This document shows positions 33,900 through 47,100 of a stretch of 64,000 nucleotides of DNA, piece after piece. This DNA comes from Spirometra erinaceieuropaei (lineage: Eukaryota; Platyhelminthes; Cestoda; Diphyllobothriidea; Diphyllobothriidae): assembly GCA_902702965.1 (NCBI GenBank), contig CACRXP010000088.1, forward strand, positions 761,089 through 825,088, given 5' to 3'. Position 1 is the stretch's first letter. Each line of letters begins with the position of its first letter. The notes below the pieces were generated by a model that saw nothing but the letters and a program-made list of their open reading frames with translations, was not told the DNA's origin and searched no databases. The translations under genes and the position numbers were made by a program.

Positions 33900-36480
33900 T
33901 TCATTTCCAGTGACAGATGGTCACTCAAGAAGTTTATTGGCGGTCTTCTGAAGAGCGATTTCGACCGTTTTAGCGATTTCAAACACACTTAGTTCCGCCA
34001 TAACTAGTGTGCCGAGAATGCAGATAATCCGATTGTGGAACTAAAACGGAGATTGTTTGGTGTGTAGATGAGTGAGAAGATGACAACCGAAGGGGATTTG
34101 AGAGAAAAGGGACTTCCGCCTGGTCACTAATCCTCTGGATTCGGACCAACGCTATTTTGATAATTCGCATAAAAAATTCCGTGCCTATTTTGTGTTCCAG
34201 TGGCCAAGGTAATACGTTTAGTTAAACTAAACGCATTAAGTTCCTTGTCCTCAATTTATAAAAGCCATGTTGGCACATATGCTACAGTCAGTAATCGTCA
34301 TTTCTAATTCGCCCATGGTTTCCCTGACAGGCACTTTTTTGCAGATTCATTAACTCCCGTTTCTAAACATCGATGATGGGTAGTTGTTGCTTCTCAATAG
34401 GGAGAGAAAAGTTTGGGTGAAAATTTTCCTGAAGAAAAAGCCGAATAATCTAGTTAACGTTTCCGTTCAATGTAGCTGCTCTGGTATCTTCGAGGCTCCT
34501 CTGTAAATTGGTGAGTTGCTCCACTACCAGATATCTTTCTTCCATTTGCCAAGCACTTTTGATCAGTAAAACAGAGTAATGTGGATAGATTCTAATGGTA
34601 CCCAATCTTAAGAAGCACTCTGTACATAGAACAGTTCGAGTTCCAAAAGACCGCCTGACTATAGCTTACCAATACAGCTTTAACCTACCTCTAGTAAATA
34701 ATATAGCAGTTTAGTCCAGTAATCTGGGCGCGTTCCCTCTTCTTTTAATGTCAAGTCACTTATACCATGTTTAGTCATACTTTAAAGAAAGCTATAAAAT
34801 ATCTGAGATAAGTGCTTGCTTGCTTAAAATCTATTATTTCACTAAGCCTTTGCTAACCGTGGTAACCCACCAACGACCAAGATGTGTGCGAGACTCCACA
34901 AAAATGAACCTACTTATTTTTTAAACCGCGATCCCAAATTCTTTAGTTCTTTTCGAATATTAAGCGTTTATTACTATTATACGGAATTTCCTTAGAATCC
35001 CATATGTGGAATGAAATAGGAAGGGTTCATTTAAGCACATTTTGGGCTCAGTAATTCTGCCTATGACTCATTGCAAACTTTTTCGGTTCTACAAAATAAC
35101 AGTTGCATATGGCAGTGCAATGGTTTAACTTTTACAGGAGACAATATTTCAGTGTTTTCGCATGTCGAGAAAGCCTGACGACATCAGCCATTTGTTGGGA
35201 GGATGTGTGCATGATTCGGTAGCTTATAAATTGTCATGTGTTCACAATTGTGGAAACATGGTCTTTTTATAAGTCCGTAAGTCTACACCGGAATGAGGTT
35301 GACGTGAGGTCTGCTTGTTGTCTGGTCTAGTATCACTGGAACCCTAACTTAGTGTCTGAATCTACTTTACTTGAGTTTATGATCCGAGGACAGTTAGGAT
35401 CAATAAGTTGAGCCATTGACAACAATAAATTTTAGTTCGGACTCGAAATCAACTCGAAGTCCTGACATTAAACGTCATCGACATTGAAATTAAAACAACG
35501 TGAGGTTAATGAGCTTAAAGGAGCTGCTAGCAATGTTTACGCCCATTTTCAGTAGTCCAATATAGTTATTCTTAACGCAGATGCGCCGCTTAGGCTCAGT
35601 GCTTACTAAAATTTAGTTGCCATTCGACGAACTGGACAAGCCCATTACCTTAATATTTTTACGAAAGCTACTGCAGTAAACAGGGATTAAGTGACTCCGC
35701 CATTCGAACACACTGAAAGGCCTTTGTGGCTTATGACTAAACAGTTGCCATGAAAATTACACGGGATTACAATGCATTTGTTTTAAAGTAAATTGTTTAT
35801 TTCTGATAGTACCCTTCAGCACAAATATTACCAGTAGGACATTTTGCCGGATTGATATGCTTATAAGAGAACGATACAATGAATCAGATGCGTCGATCAC
35901 TGTAATCTACAGCTATTATCAAACATTGTGGCTAAACTGATTGCTGAGGCTTTTTTTAGTGTCCTCCTATGTCGGTAAAGGATATCGGTTGCAGACATAT
36001 AAAACGTCATCATCAACTCCGGGCCTTGATTCGATGGTTAGTCGGCATCTTACGTTTGACTCAATTACCCCAGTTGTCACATAAAATCTACCTTTAAAGG
36101 CAAAACGCTTCCATCAGGAAGTGGATCATGCTTGCGAAAGAAAAAGCTAAAGAGTGCTAATCATATTGATGAATTCGGTGATTTTCGTGCAGTTCTAATT
36201 AAAAAAGTCAATGTAATTATTTACTGTTCGCGTTCAGACCTTTAATAATTTACGAGTAGATTCAAACGGTCGGTTAGAGTCAACGGTAATGACAAAGAGA
36301 CGTCGCTGGTCCTCCCCTTTTAGATGTGAAACTCACTGCAACATGCACTCCGTCATTCTTTGTTCGCTATTAAGAATTCGCGAGATTTCGCTGCTAGCCT
36401 GAGCACAAAAGCGGTTTGTCACTGCGTCCTTTTTGTCAGCAGAGCAGACGATAGAACCTCGGAGTGACAGTTTGACCGTC
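33900..36480. other. Intergenic AT-rich sequence
   Basis: I see no coding signal, micro-exon or recognised repeat over about 2.6 kb. A short palindrome (CGTTTAGTTAAACTAAACG) is at about 34212. Confidence 0.4.
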
Positions 36481-36484
36481 TTTA

Positions 36485-37140
36485 CCGATGCTCAACGATC
36501 CCGTTAGGCGGCTCACTTTGGCGCTTTCTCTCGAGCCCTGCCAGCAGCCGCACAGCCACGCATAATATAGGCAAAATAGCATTACCAGCAAAGACAAGAG
36601 AGACTGGAATGGCCATTTCTTACTTATTAGCCGTCATCAGCTAGTCAAAACCAATCCGGAGGTATGGAACACCTGGGACCTGATCCTGCGATCTGTTTGC
36701 AGGAAGTCCAACACCTCTAACCACTGGATCACGGCCTCGTTTCCCTGTCGGTTGCGGTTGAGTACATGCGAGTCCATTATATGCAGTACTCAGTATATCC
36801 TGTTGCAGTCCAGTCCCTCGTTTCTTTTTCGGTGATGCTATTCCGCCTATATCACGCGCTGCTATGCGGCTGCTGGCGAAGATTGAGAGAGGGCCCCAAG
36901 GTACAACGGAAAGAGTGGTTTCTGTAGCGCGATTGGTAAGCGCTCTTCTACCTGATATCAATAGACAGGACAATATGCACGTGGCTCAGGGGTTAGAGGC
37001 GTTGGACTTCTAACCAACAGGTCACGATATTGACCTTGAGGTGTTCCACACCACGGGGTTGGGTAGGATTGCTGACGACGGCTAATAAGCCAGAAGTGGC
37101 CATTTAATTTTCCACTTGTCTTTGTCAATAACAGTGTTCA
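36485..37140. mobile_element. Cluster of three tRNA-derived SINE copies
   Basis: Copy a (36485-36775, minus strand) has a complete tRNA-like head, with A-box-like GATCCAGTGGTTAGAGG on the minus strand, and the common body. Copy b (about 36808-36960, plus) is body only. Copy c (36975-37140, plus) starts GTGGCTCAGGGGTTAGAGGC and carries GGTGTTCCACACCA and GACGGCTAATAAGCC. Confidence 0.8.
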
Positions 37141-37149
37141 CCGTAGGCT

Positions 37150-37430
37150 TTACAGCAGAGTGAGAGCAGGGATGGCGACTTACACATCTATTAGTTTAAA
37201 GTGATAGTAGGCCCGCGTTAAATCTACTGTACTCCTCTTACCCACCTAGGCCTGGTGGCAGGCAGTGTCAAGAAGACCGGAGGCGGGAGGGGATCCAGGT
37301 GGCTGGCGGGGCGGAAACCCACACTTAGGCGGCGTGCGGTGGCTGACTGTGCGAGGGCAGTGCAGTCAATTGAGGCGATAGCGCCTGGCGTATGTTGGTG
37401 CTCCAAGCACTGGTTCGCCAACCTCTGAGC
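37150..37430 (+). repeat. R3 repeat, copy 2 (partial)
   Basis: Holds the landmarks CCTAGGCCTGGTGGCA and GTCAAGAAGACCGGAGGC, matching 3.7-4.1 and 63.7-63.9 kb. Confidence 0.65.
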
Positions 37431-37687
37431 GTTGGGTTTGTAAGTGTCCGACTAGGCCGGTGCCTAAGGTGAACGGAACAGTATGAAAGAACGAAATAAC
37501 TTTAGGGTGGTGGAGATCGCAAACTGAAAAGGGTATAAAAGGACTACTTAAAACGAGCAATTAGTCTGATTTTTAAAAATTAAATACATGCCCACACGTG
37601 CATGTGCAAAAAGACTGGTATATCAAAACCAGCAATGTTGAAAAGCAGATACAAGTAAAGATGCCAGTTCCAGGAACTAGTTTATAG

Positions 37688-37856
37688 GAAGAAGAAGCGA
37701 TCGCTAGAACAAGGGCGTTATTCGCCTGCCGTTTCGGATTCCCATTCGAACCTATAATTAGAGACAGTGATAGAAACCGTCTCTGACGATGGATTCGAGT
37801 GAGAATCCGAAACGTCAGACGAATAAAGGCCTTGTTCCAGCGATCGCTTCTTCTTC
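37688..37856. repeat. Solo Penelope-tail hairpin
   Basis: About 170 bp made almost entirely of two inverted arms: GAAGCGATCGCTAGAACAAG at the left and CTTGTTCCAGCGATCGCTTC at the right, with a loop of roughly a dozen bases near 37770. Both arms are the 3' tail of the Penelope-like family, with AATAAAG next to the arm end. Confidence 0.85.
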
Positions 37857-37859
37857 GTC

Positions 37860-39760
37860 TTATCCTTCTTCTTCTTCCTATCAATGTTAAAAAGCTCCCG
37901 TCTGCGTTATACTCACCCTCATTTCAGTCGGTCCTGCAATAACAATCAACACACTACACTCACAAACTCATTTGGGGCAAACAAACTGAGATATTGCATG
38001 CTCAGCGGATAGACAGTGACGCGTGTGGACAGTTAGGGTACCGTGAAAAATGGCACATTCTCAATGATCAGCTTCTCTTTTTCACGAGATAATGCTGCCG
38101 TATTTTGTCACTGTCTTTTGCTCCTATTTAATGCGCAAGGAAAAGCGTGACAAACGATGCGAATTTGCATCTTTTTGAAGCAGTAAAATCAAACAGAAGG
38201 GTTCTTGATTTAGCTGTTCGTATCAATTTTAATTGCCATTATGTACGAGCCTCTAAAAGCCAACCCCGGTATCTATGAGCTTCCTCAGTAGGGACGAGAT
38301 TCTTCAAATCAACTGCTATTTATTACATCAATATGCTTGGAGAGACAGTTTACAATCAACGTAGTATATGTTTAGTTCAGGGTGATTCTACTGTAATACT
38401 CATCTGTCCTTTTACAAGAGGACACAAGTTTAAATGAGAATTAACCCCCCCCCCCTCCCCAGAAGATTCTCTGACGTTCACAGACAATATCAAGCCGTTT
38501 ATGTGCACTCTGATGCTTCGAACTGCCAACCAGCGTTCCTTTAAAATACATCCTTAGTCCAGTTCGCAAAGCTATGTCCACGCGCGGTTGGGTATAAAAG
38601 GGCTGTCAAAAAAACCAAGTGACTGAGCATTAGAAGCGAATTGAACGGCAAGACCAGCGCACACTCTGACCTCAAAAGTCGCCATTTATCATAAATTTGC
38701 TTGCGACTACACATGTTTAGGATTATGGCATAAATGGAAGTTCCAGTTGATAAAATTACCTCCTCATTTATTTTAATTTAGAGTTATGAAAGGGTTTAAT
38801 CTTAGTCAAGCACTATCATCAGTTGGGCAGCATAAACAACCCTGCTCTGAAAACTCTCGAAACAGGCGCAACACTTCCGACACTCTGAGTAACGAGCTTG
38901 CCAACATGGAGGTGTTGGTGAGACGCTAGTGCCTGGAAGTCTTCCCGGCAGCATGTCTTATTCCTATTCCTTGTTACCAAACCACGCATTTTTCACAAGC
39001 TTACTTTGTCGCATATCTCCGGGTTAGAGGAGGAGTGTGGGAGGTGTGATTCAATTGGTCTGCGGATGACAAAGCAAGATGAGGGACTGTTGGGGAAGCC
39101 GAATTAATCAAACGGCAGATCATAGCAACAGGAACCCTCTGATATAATTGGCCTTGCGCTGAATGCCAGGTAGATTAGGGTTACTGCTCGGATTAGGTTT
39201 AGGACAAAGGGATTTGAATCCACCCTGGAAGTTACCACAAAGCCTTCTGGACAACGATAGGATGTAGGACCCACAAGTAGATTGCATATACAAAAATATA
39301 CTCTGAAATTCATTGTGGCTGTAAACATCACTTACTATTCACCGTTCCCATTGTTTTAAATTCCCCTCCCTACCTGACTAAACGACATTCCTTGAAAATG
39401 GTTTTTTGTTTCTTTTTTAATTATTGCGCCCACTCTCTTCGCCAAATGATAGGGTACGATAAGACTTTTAACAGAAATTTGTCTATTTTCTATGTCCTCT
39501 TGCTCTCCGTCCTGTGTGTTGTCCCATCCGTAAAATCCCCTCTACCATCATTCAACGTATGACACAGTCAACAGGCTAGCTCAGGTTAGTTGGGGGTTCT
39601 GCACCCTATCGTTGCCGTAATCTGTATTTCCAGGGGTCATATCCTCGTGTCTTACCGACGGAAACTATAAGGGTACTGTTCGCTGCAAGTGAAATGCAAA
39701 GAAGGGAGTGTCCGAAAGGTCATTTTGCGTTTGATACATCGTACGAGTACGGGGGGAAAG
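37860..39760. other. Intergenic; one degenerate telomere-like patch
   Basis: Mostly unassigned AT-rich DNA. Around 39165-39215 there is TTAGGGTTACTGCTCGG and GGATTAGGTTTAGGAC, weakly telomere-like. A C-rich run is at 38446-38460. Confidence 0.4.
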
Positions 39761-39794
39761 AAATTAAAATGACTGTTCAAACAGCGTTGATTTA

Positions 39795-40165
39795 GGCAGA
39801 ATTTTATTACCGATGAAGATAAGGGAGACTGAAATGGTGATTTCTGGCTTATTAGCCGTAGTCAGCCACTCATACCCAGCCCAGAGGTGTGAAACACCTG
39901 GGACTCGAACTCGCGACCTGTTAGTCGGGAGTTCGACGCCTCTAACCACTGAGCCACGGGCCAGTTGTCCTGTTGGTTTCGATCGGGAATATACAATGGT
40001 AGAGGGACGCTCACCGATCGCTTATACAGCACTCACTCGTCCCGTTAGACTTTACGGGCTCTTACTCTCTCGCGGGCCCAATCGGCGGCCACACAGCGGC
40101 TATTACCAACAAAGACAATGGAGACTGGAATGTCCATTTCTGGCTTATTAGCCGACGGCAACCAG
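39795..40165 (-). mobile_element. tRNA-derived SINEs, two adjoining minus-strand copies
   Basis: The first (39795-39990) includes the head; minus strand GTGGCTCAGTGGTTAGAGGC and GCGAGTTCGAGTCCCAGG are good A and B boxes. The second (about 39995-40165) is body with GGCCCAATCGGCGGCC. Of the SINEs here, this head is the best preserved. Confidence 0.85.
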
Positions 40166-40749
40166 TCGTTGATTTTGCATTAGGGCTTTCTACCCAATAG
40201 CTGTATATTAAAAAGTACCCTGCTCACTGTGCAGGCACATGCTTCGAAACGTCTTTTTGATCTTTTATGAGTCAAACTGCGTCGACATGCATTACCATGT
40301 TTGCTTGTGAACACGTCGTCTCAGACTTCAAACACCCATTTACTGAGTGTAGTAACTTGTCACGGGTATTCTGCGCGAGAGGCAAATATGTAGGGGGATG
40401 GATTGACGTTTAAATGTGGCTTAAATTTATATTGCCAACCGTCTCACTCAGCAGATCAGTAGTTTCGAAAGTTTTGTTTGCGCAGCAGGAAAATTCAATC
40501 GGTTCGCATAAATGGAAGACTTGTCTGATAAGATGATCTCCTCCAATCTGACTGCTGATCATGCCAATATGTAAGTGTTGGTAAAACGTTCGTATCTGAA
40601 AGTTACTCCGGTTTGTGGATGAAAAAGTAGGATAAGGGACTACTTGGGGGACATAATGCCATTTAGTTGTTAGGGAAAATAAGGTTTGCATGATTGATAG
40701 AACGGTAGGACGCTAGAATTGGACTCCCATGATACAAATGGATTTGCCT

Positions 40750-40960
40750 TGAATTCCAGGGAAATATGGGTTAGTTTTAAGAGTAGGTTTAGGATTTAGT
40801 TTATATTTAGGGTTAATATAGGGATACAGATTAAGGTTTTGGGACAAGGTTAGTTTTAAGGGGGCGGCATTCCTGGAGTATAGCGCAAGGACTCCGTCAT
40901 CACGGGGTGTCTGTTCCGGTGCATTACCGAGACAGAAAATGAGGATGCTGTTTTTTGCAA
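40750..40960. repeat. Degenerate telomere-like (TTAGGG-related) tract
   Basis: Repeated variants such as GGGTTAGTTTTAAGAG, TAGGTTTAGGATTTAG and TTAGGGTTAATATAGGG over about 130 bp, followed by GC-rich sequence. No terminal inverted repeat was clear. Confidence 0.5.
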
Positions 40961-41838
40961 GCAAAATGGGGAAGAGAGGAAATAAGAAATGTCATCTTTG
41001 CAAAGAATGCCTAGTTTGAGTATGTGAGGAAAGATGTCGGAGCCACTATTTAAACACTGGTTGAGGTCCCATGAGGACTCCTATTAAAGGGCTTAGAACT
41101 GAACGTGCCAGGCTTACTCTTTAAACGTCCTTTTTGGTGCTTGATAAGCCATGGAGAACCATTTCCTTAGATCCATCCTCTCTAATCTACCATATGTCGA
41201 TGCGACGGTATCAATGCATATGCAGGCAGTATTGCATGGTTGTATCACATTACCCACAAATAATAGGGGCTAAAGGTAGGTGAAAAATAATTGATTCGGG
41301 AAATCCAAATACACTTTGGTGGAAGTATCAGGAAGTTTGCTTTTCCATAGACTATTGCTCGCTTCATCCGCGAATATCATTCGAGTTGAGATCGGTTATT
41401 TTTCTTAAGCATGCCGCGGTTTTCTGCTGCGTTATCTGCTACTCTCTCTCTCGCTCTGTTCCTAAAAATAATACCAACTCGTCGGGTTTTCAAGGAGAAG
41501 AAAAGATTGTTTCCGGAAAGCATGTTAGCAATTCACTAGTGACCGTGAGTAATTTTTGTACGTGAGAGAGAAGCACCCTCAAACAGAAATTCGTACAAAC
41601 TGATGCCTCATCATCAAATAAAGTGAACTATCAGTCACGGCCAACTGTGTCCAAGACTTTCTGCCATTTAAAAATGCCCGTCACTGAACAAATACCAAAG
41701 ACCTTTTTAAAAATGCGGACAGAATAAAAAGCCACATTTCGGTTAGTTTGTTTATCTTCGCTTGCATGCAGTCGCCTGTGACAGAATGCGATTTACAAAT
41801 ATAATCTGATTAGACTCATATATATACATGTATATAAA

Positions 41839-42600
41839 GTAGGTGGGCTAACTCATGAAATGTTAGTCGAAATTCCGAAATGCATTTCCATCTCGAAGAG
41901 ATTAATTGAGTACGGTTGTAAAGCTAGTCATCCGAAAGCCTTAGGATGCCGACTTTCGAATGAAGTTCTTTCTGGCTATATACAGTAATGAAATTCTGTA
42001 ATAAAATGACTTCTTATGTATCATGAATTTTTCTCATTGATCTTCGTCGCCCTTAAATATTCAATTATAGTTCATGGAAAACATGTAAATAGATGTTCAT
42101 TCTTCTGCACATTCAGTAGATAATTATGTCTTCATTCAATTTTATACCCGAAGGAATGGCATAATTCGGTTTCAAAAGTTTCTATTTGTGTAGATTCTAA
42201 AACCACGAAATGGCCGTTTATGAAACGCCATGTGTCTGCATTTACCAATGTGGCTTGTAAAGCTAACAATATGACTCGAATACACTGGTAAGTTTTATGA
42301 ACCCCATACGGTCTCCCCTTAAGTCTGTAAAGAAATGTATGGTTTTCCATACGCGGAAACTATGAATACAAGTGTAACGGCAGGTCGGGTTTGAAAGTTA
42401 TTCAGGAATTGGAAAAGTTTTCGAAAACCAAATTATATCCCTTCTTCGAGTAAAAAGTGGACAATAACGTATTTTTCTGCCAAATGAGCAAAAGAATAAA
42501 TGTTTAATTAATTCGTTCTATAAAAAATAAAATTGTATTTTCAAGGGCATCAAAAACCGAGAAAAATGCATGCCAACTAAGTAGTCATTTCGTACAGGAG
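41839..42600. mobile_element. Foldback element, second copy, right end truncated
   Basis: It starts AGTAGGTGGGCTAACTCATG like the element at 51195 and keeps its order of landmarks (ACCAATGTGGCTTGTAAAGC, GAGAAAAATGCATG). It stops at about 42600, within the right inverted arm. Confidence 0.8.
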
Positions 42601-42654
42601 TCCATCGTCACTGTCAAGAACAACAACTGAACGACGACAGTTATAAGGGATATC

Positions 42655-42935
42655 AGCCAATTATTGATTGATGACGCGGAACTGGTGGTGACTGCGCGAG
42701 TCTTCGCACCTCGGCAAAAGGTCAATAATACGATTGAGGGGGTTCCCCTCCAAGGTCCAGGTTTCAATCAGTCCTCGCCCTGTATTGTTTCTGACGTGAG
42801 TGATTATCTTGGTGGTTGTGAAATTAAACTCATGATCAATTTCGTAGTCTGGGGTGTTTTTCTTCTTACCACTGTTAGTGACATGGAATGTGGATACGCG
42901 CTTTGCGAACATAGAATAATCAAATGTTGTCAAAC
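42655..42935 (-). mobile_element. Penelope-like C-terminal fragment, another subfamily
   Basis: The minus-strand frame 42933-42661 reads NFTTTKIITHVRNNTGRGL then IETWTLEGNPLNRIIDLLPR, the C-terminal region of Penelope-like proteins (compare LLESWFTGPQSIN at 3 kb). No RT is attached. Confidence 0.6.
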
Positions 42936-44065
42936 AAAAAGAATTTTAGGGCCACTTTGAGCGAAATATTGACCCATAAAATCCTCCAAACATTTTAGCG
43001 AAAATATACCTGTGGAAGAACATCTGTCAAGGTTGTCGTCACATTTCATGCTAAAAGTGCCAAAAGTTTATGAGTATTTTCTGTAAAAACAGCGTTTAGC
43101 CCCCTAAAATCCATTTCAATTAATCGTGCCTTACGGACTGGCTGCAAGAAAATTCACCCAATACTCCTTGAACTTGATTTCGTGTCTAATGGATAAAGCG
43201 GTAATCTGTTTGAATATAGCGTCTACTTATTTTCCTGGAAAGCGGGTATTTTTGATCCACGTGATTTCCATCGTTAATGTGTGAACGACTTTGCTCGAGG
43301 TGTTTGCATCTAGGGTCAGGTAAGTGTTAGCAGCAAACCGAACAGAAGCCACGAAGGCTTATTTCAAATACAAGAACTAAGGGTCCACTAGTGACGTCTA
43401 CGAAGCTACATGACGTCTGCGTTCTAATATTGCTGTCGCAGTTTTACGCTTTTTGTGTCGCGGATATGGATTTCGTGAGACGACTTTAGGTTTTTTAGAT
43501 TGAGAAACGAAAGCTGTGGCTTGATAAAAAAAAATCCACACGTCTTTTTTAGCAGCAGAGAAAACAGAGAAGGCCCGTCGTGATTGCCATGATATAGCCT
43601 CCTTAAAAATATAGGGGGTAGGACAGTGCGCCATCCTCCTGGTTTTTTTTTACAAATTACACAATTTCTTCGTCTTCTCGTATGATGCGTAAAATTGTTT
43701 TCGACTAAAACGTACACTGTGTGACGCCCTGCACACTCGTTCTTTTCGCGGCTAGACCATGGGAATGTCGTAACGGTGAGGAAGATTCCACGCAAACTGA
43801 GCAAAATACCACAGTTATTATCTCAATTTTTTAATCTCACATGGCCCTAGCCCATTGGTTAAAATATGATGGCACGTTGGGGCCACCGTGTTATATATCC
43901 ACAGTGGAATCCTCGTAAACTATTTTGATTTCCTGAGAGGGACAAACGCACTCACGGACTTCAATCTGAGTGGGGTACCAGTGCGCGTATTGTGATATAC
44001 TTGCATCATCTACTCACGCTCCGTTACATTCGAATTGCTGAGTACGAACGAGAGACGCCAAGGAA

Positions 44066-44114
44066 ATGCAGCTTTCAGCGTGGAAAATTGCGCTGGCCTG
44101 TTTTTGCCTTGTTG
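44066..44114 (+). CDS. Signal-peptide exon of the right micro-exon gene
   Basis: ATG at 44066 opens MQLSAWKIALACFCLV, a short n-region followed by a hydrophobic core, and the exon ends after one base of the next codon before GTAAGA (phase 1). That phase is the one needed by all downstream exons. The context of the ATG is AAGGAAATG. A TATA-like GTTATATATCC lies near 43890. Confidence 0.65.
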
Positions 44115-47100
44115 GTAAGAAAGCCGAAAAAGTTAGTAAAATCTGCTAAAAAAGTTCACGTTGGGTATTTAAAAAAAATCAGTCGACGAGGCCTGACAAG
44201 GCTAGATAGCTTAATAAAGTATTAGATAATCGTGCATACGAACACGCATGTTGCTTACCATTGCAACTCAAGAATAATGTATGCTAACATTTACTCCTTT
44301 AGTCGGATCTTCTAATCAGTAAAAAATGGCGTAATAGAATTGATAGTAAATTAGTTGAGGAAAAATGACAAATATTGCTATGTGTTATTTCTGTAGGTCT
44401 AGTGACAATCGTGAGTAGGACGTCACACGGTAAGCTACAATTTATTTATTACTTAAGTATGCGCTACTAATTTTTTCCTTATACTTTAAATATAGAAATT
44501 TAATTCTCGTAGTTAAATTACGAGCAAATCGACTTCTTCTTTACCCGGCGACCTTTCTTGCGCTTACATCTAGGGGGTATGATTTCAATAACAATTTTGC
44601 AAACATAGGACGACACTTACTTAACAGATCCCGTATTTCAGTTGATCTTACATTAAATTCTAAGGGAAAAAAGGTTGGGGCTAGAGTTGACATTAGGGGT
44701 AAGGTTAGTGTCAGGGTTTAAGCTGGGGTTAGTGTGAGGGTTGCGGTTGAGACACGAGGATAACTGCTCTTCTTGAACTTCAGTGCAATGCCACATTTCT
44801 TTTGGTAGCGTTCCTTTTTGCCTGCACCATATGCATGTTCAAATCGCGGCTATACTGGTCATGCTTTTTAAACTTCCAGGAAGGACAAGCTTCGTTGCCT
44901 CTTACCTGATTAGTGGAATCATAGTTCGACCGTTGATTCGACAATTTCTACCATGTGCCACACAGCAAGGTGCAGTAGGCTCGGTGACTTGAGCGTGAAT
45001 TAGTTTATAGTGATAGTAGACTTGCACAGCATCTACCGCACCCTCTCTTACCCATTCCCTAACTGAACTCGGTGTCCAAACAGAACCAAGGGCGCAGGTG
45101 GCTGGCATGGCCAGACCCAAAACCTAGGCGTGCTAACACACCCCGTGGTCCGCAAGATACACTTGACCAGGATTTTTTCACCCAAACGGGGCAAGGATGA
45201 TGACTGGGCAGCCAGGCCTACCACCCGTATACACAGCGAGAGAGCAAGCGCATCTACCTGCAGAGAACCAGGTGTCAAGGAACTGCCAGCGCATACCAGG
45301 CTACGAGGGCCATGGGTTGCTGATTCTGGCAGAGTACACGCTTTCAAACCTTTTGACCTAGCGGCGTCATCCTAAAACAGCGCTCAGCACTAGTCTTCCC
45401 AGTCGGCTGTCATACCTGAATTTACATGACCATCGATTTGTCAGTACCTTTTATGGTAATCCATTTACGGCGCACGTCATTTATGACGCATACTCTCTTA
45501 GCAAACAAAAATATCAGACATTGCCCCCTTCGGCCGAGTAAATTGCTTTAATGACAGGTAGGAACGGTGAAGCATTTTCTAAATACCACCTGCAGTTTTT
45601 AAACCCATTTTTCCCTTTTCACTTGATTTATTTAACACTTTGGTGGTCTAATGCGGTCGCAAACCTAAAACTTAAGACCCCCGTTAAAGTGACTGATGCA
45701 TTCTGTTTCGCATTCAGGAAATATGCAGGAAACTAGATACTCTTTTGTATCAAAGTAAAACAAATTGCTTTCTTGCAGACTCATCCCTAGACCACAATCA
45801 GTGACCGATCTCTTAAAGTGTTGGCCAGAATGTGGAAATGCGTTTTCGATTGTAGGGTTGTAATACTGCTTACCATGAGGCATAATACCGAAGAATTTTA
45901 GAAGTGCCAAGATGTTGGCATTCAAGTGTTCTTCTTTGAGGCTACCTACAATAGCCACATTCGGCAAAGGCGACCACTCGAGTAGTATAAATTTGTTTCT
46001 GCCGAATTTCGATGCCCTTATATATTTATTTATTTTTCCGAAAAAGCATGTAAAAGTGCTATTTCCTGCACTCAGCTGGTAGAAAATCATTCTTTCTTCA
46101 GATGTCATGGTTGAAGAAGGAGAGCCTTTTGGTTTTAGACCGTTTTTCAATTCCCGTTTAATGTTAAGCTCGATCTGACGTTACTTTTGCGTTTAGTGCT
46201 CTAGTCTATTAAGCGTATACTGTCAGTGTATGGATTAGCAGGCATTCATTTCTAACAATTAAGTAGAACCACAAGGGGCTTGTATAGTTTCTCAACGAAT
46301 GTGGACAACCTCCTGTACTTCGTAGGGAGCATTATTAAACAGACGGATGCGATGTTATTTGAGTGGACATTGCACGACCTAAAACTTTTTTAAACCGAGA
46401 GGTACTCCTTTCTCGAGCATGAAATCTGCAGAAGACATGATCGACTTCCAAACGAATGAAAAAATTGCACTTGTACTACATGTCTTCTACAAAATATATT
46501 GAATATATAAGGGTTTTGCAAAATTGGTGGTAAAATGCATAGTATACGCATAGTTATTCTTCTCTAAAAAGACGTGCACTCAGATGCCGCCATTCTGGGG
46601 TGTCCGAAAAATAAACCAACCTTGTCGCAGGATAGTCAATATTACAATTTCACCCAAGTAGTCCTTCCTAAGCGGAAGCGCATTTTAAAATTTCGTTTGA
46701 TATGTCATGTGATCGAATACGGACTGTAGTGGATATCGTACTGTTAGAGTCTTTAGAATGGCAAAGTATTAGTAGAAAATTTGGGTTTTGCAAATATGGT
46801 TTGAAAACCTGCCTGTTGTTAATCTATTTTTTCGGTTCAAAGTAAATTTGAAAGGCTATCCGAGAATGATGCGTAGTTCGATAAGCACCACTAATATTAG
46901 GATGCGTCCAAAATAAACTCGACCAATGCAACTTATTTAATGTAAGTAGGACTAGACAGCACTATAAAAGTCAATTTAATTGATACACATAGGAGTCAAA
47001 CAGGAATGGACACACTCATGTATTGGCTCTCCGAAGCAAACAAGGTGACTAAGGTTAGAAACAGTCACAAAGCTACCAATCCAAAGTTGACCAACTTATA

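Noticed and set aside
36975..37060. Genuine tRNA gene within the SINE cluster
   Set aside because: The head lacks paired acceptor arms and continues into the SINE body found elsewhere in the window.
43311..43321. Possible 6-nt exon (ATCTAG, GGTCAG, GTAAGT)
   Set aside because: A chance acceptor-donor pair at this distance is common, and it lies upstream of the signal-peptide exon.
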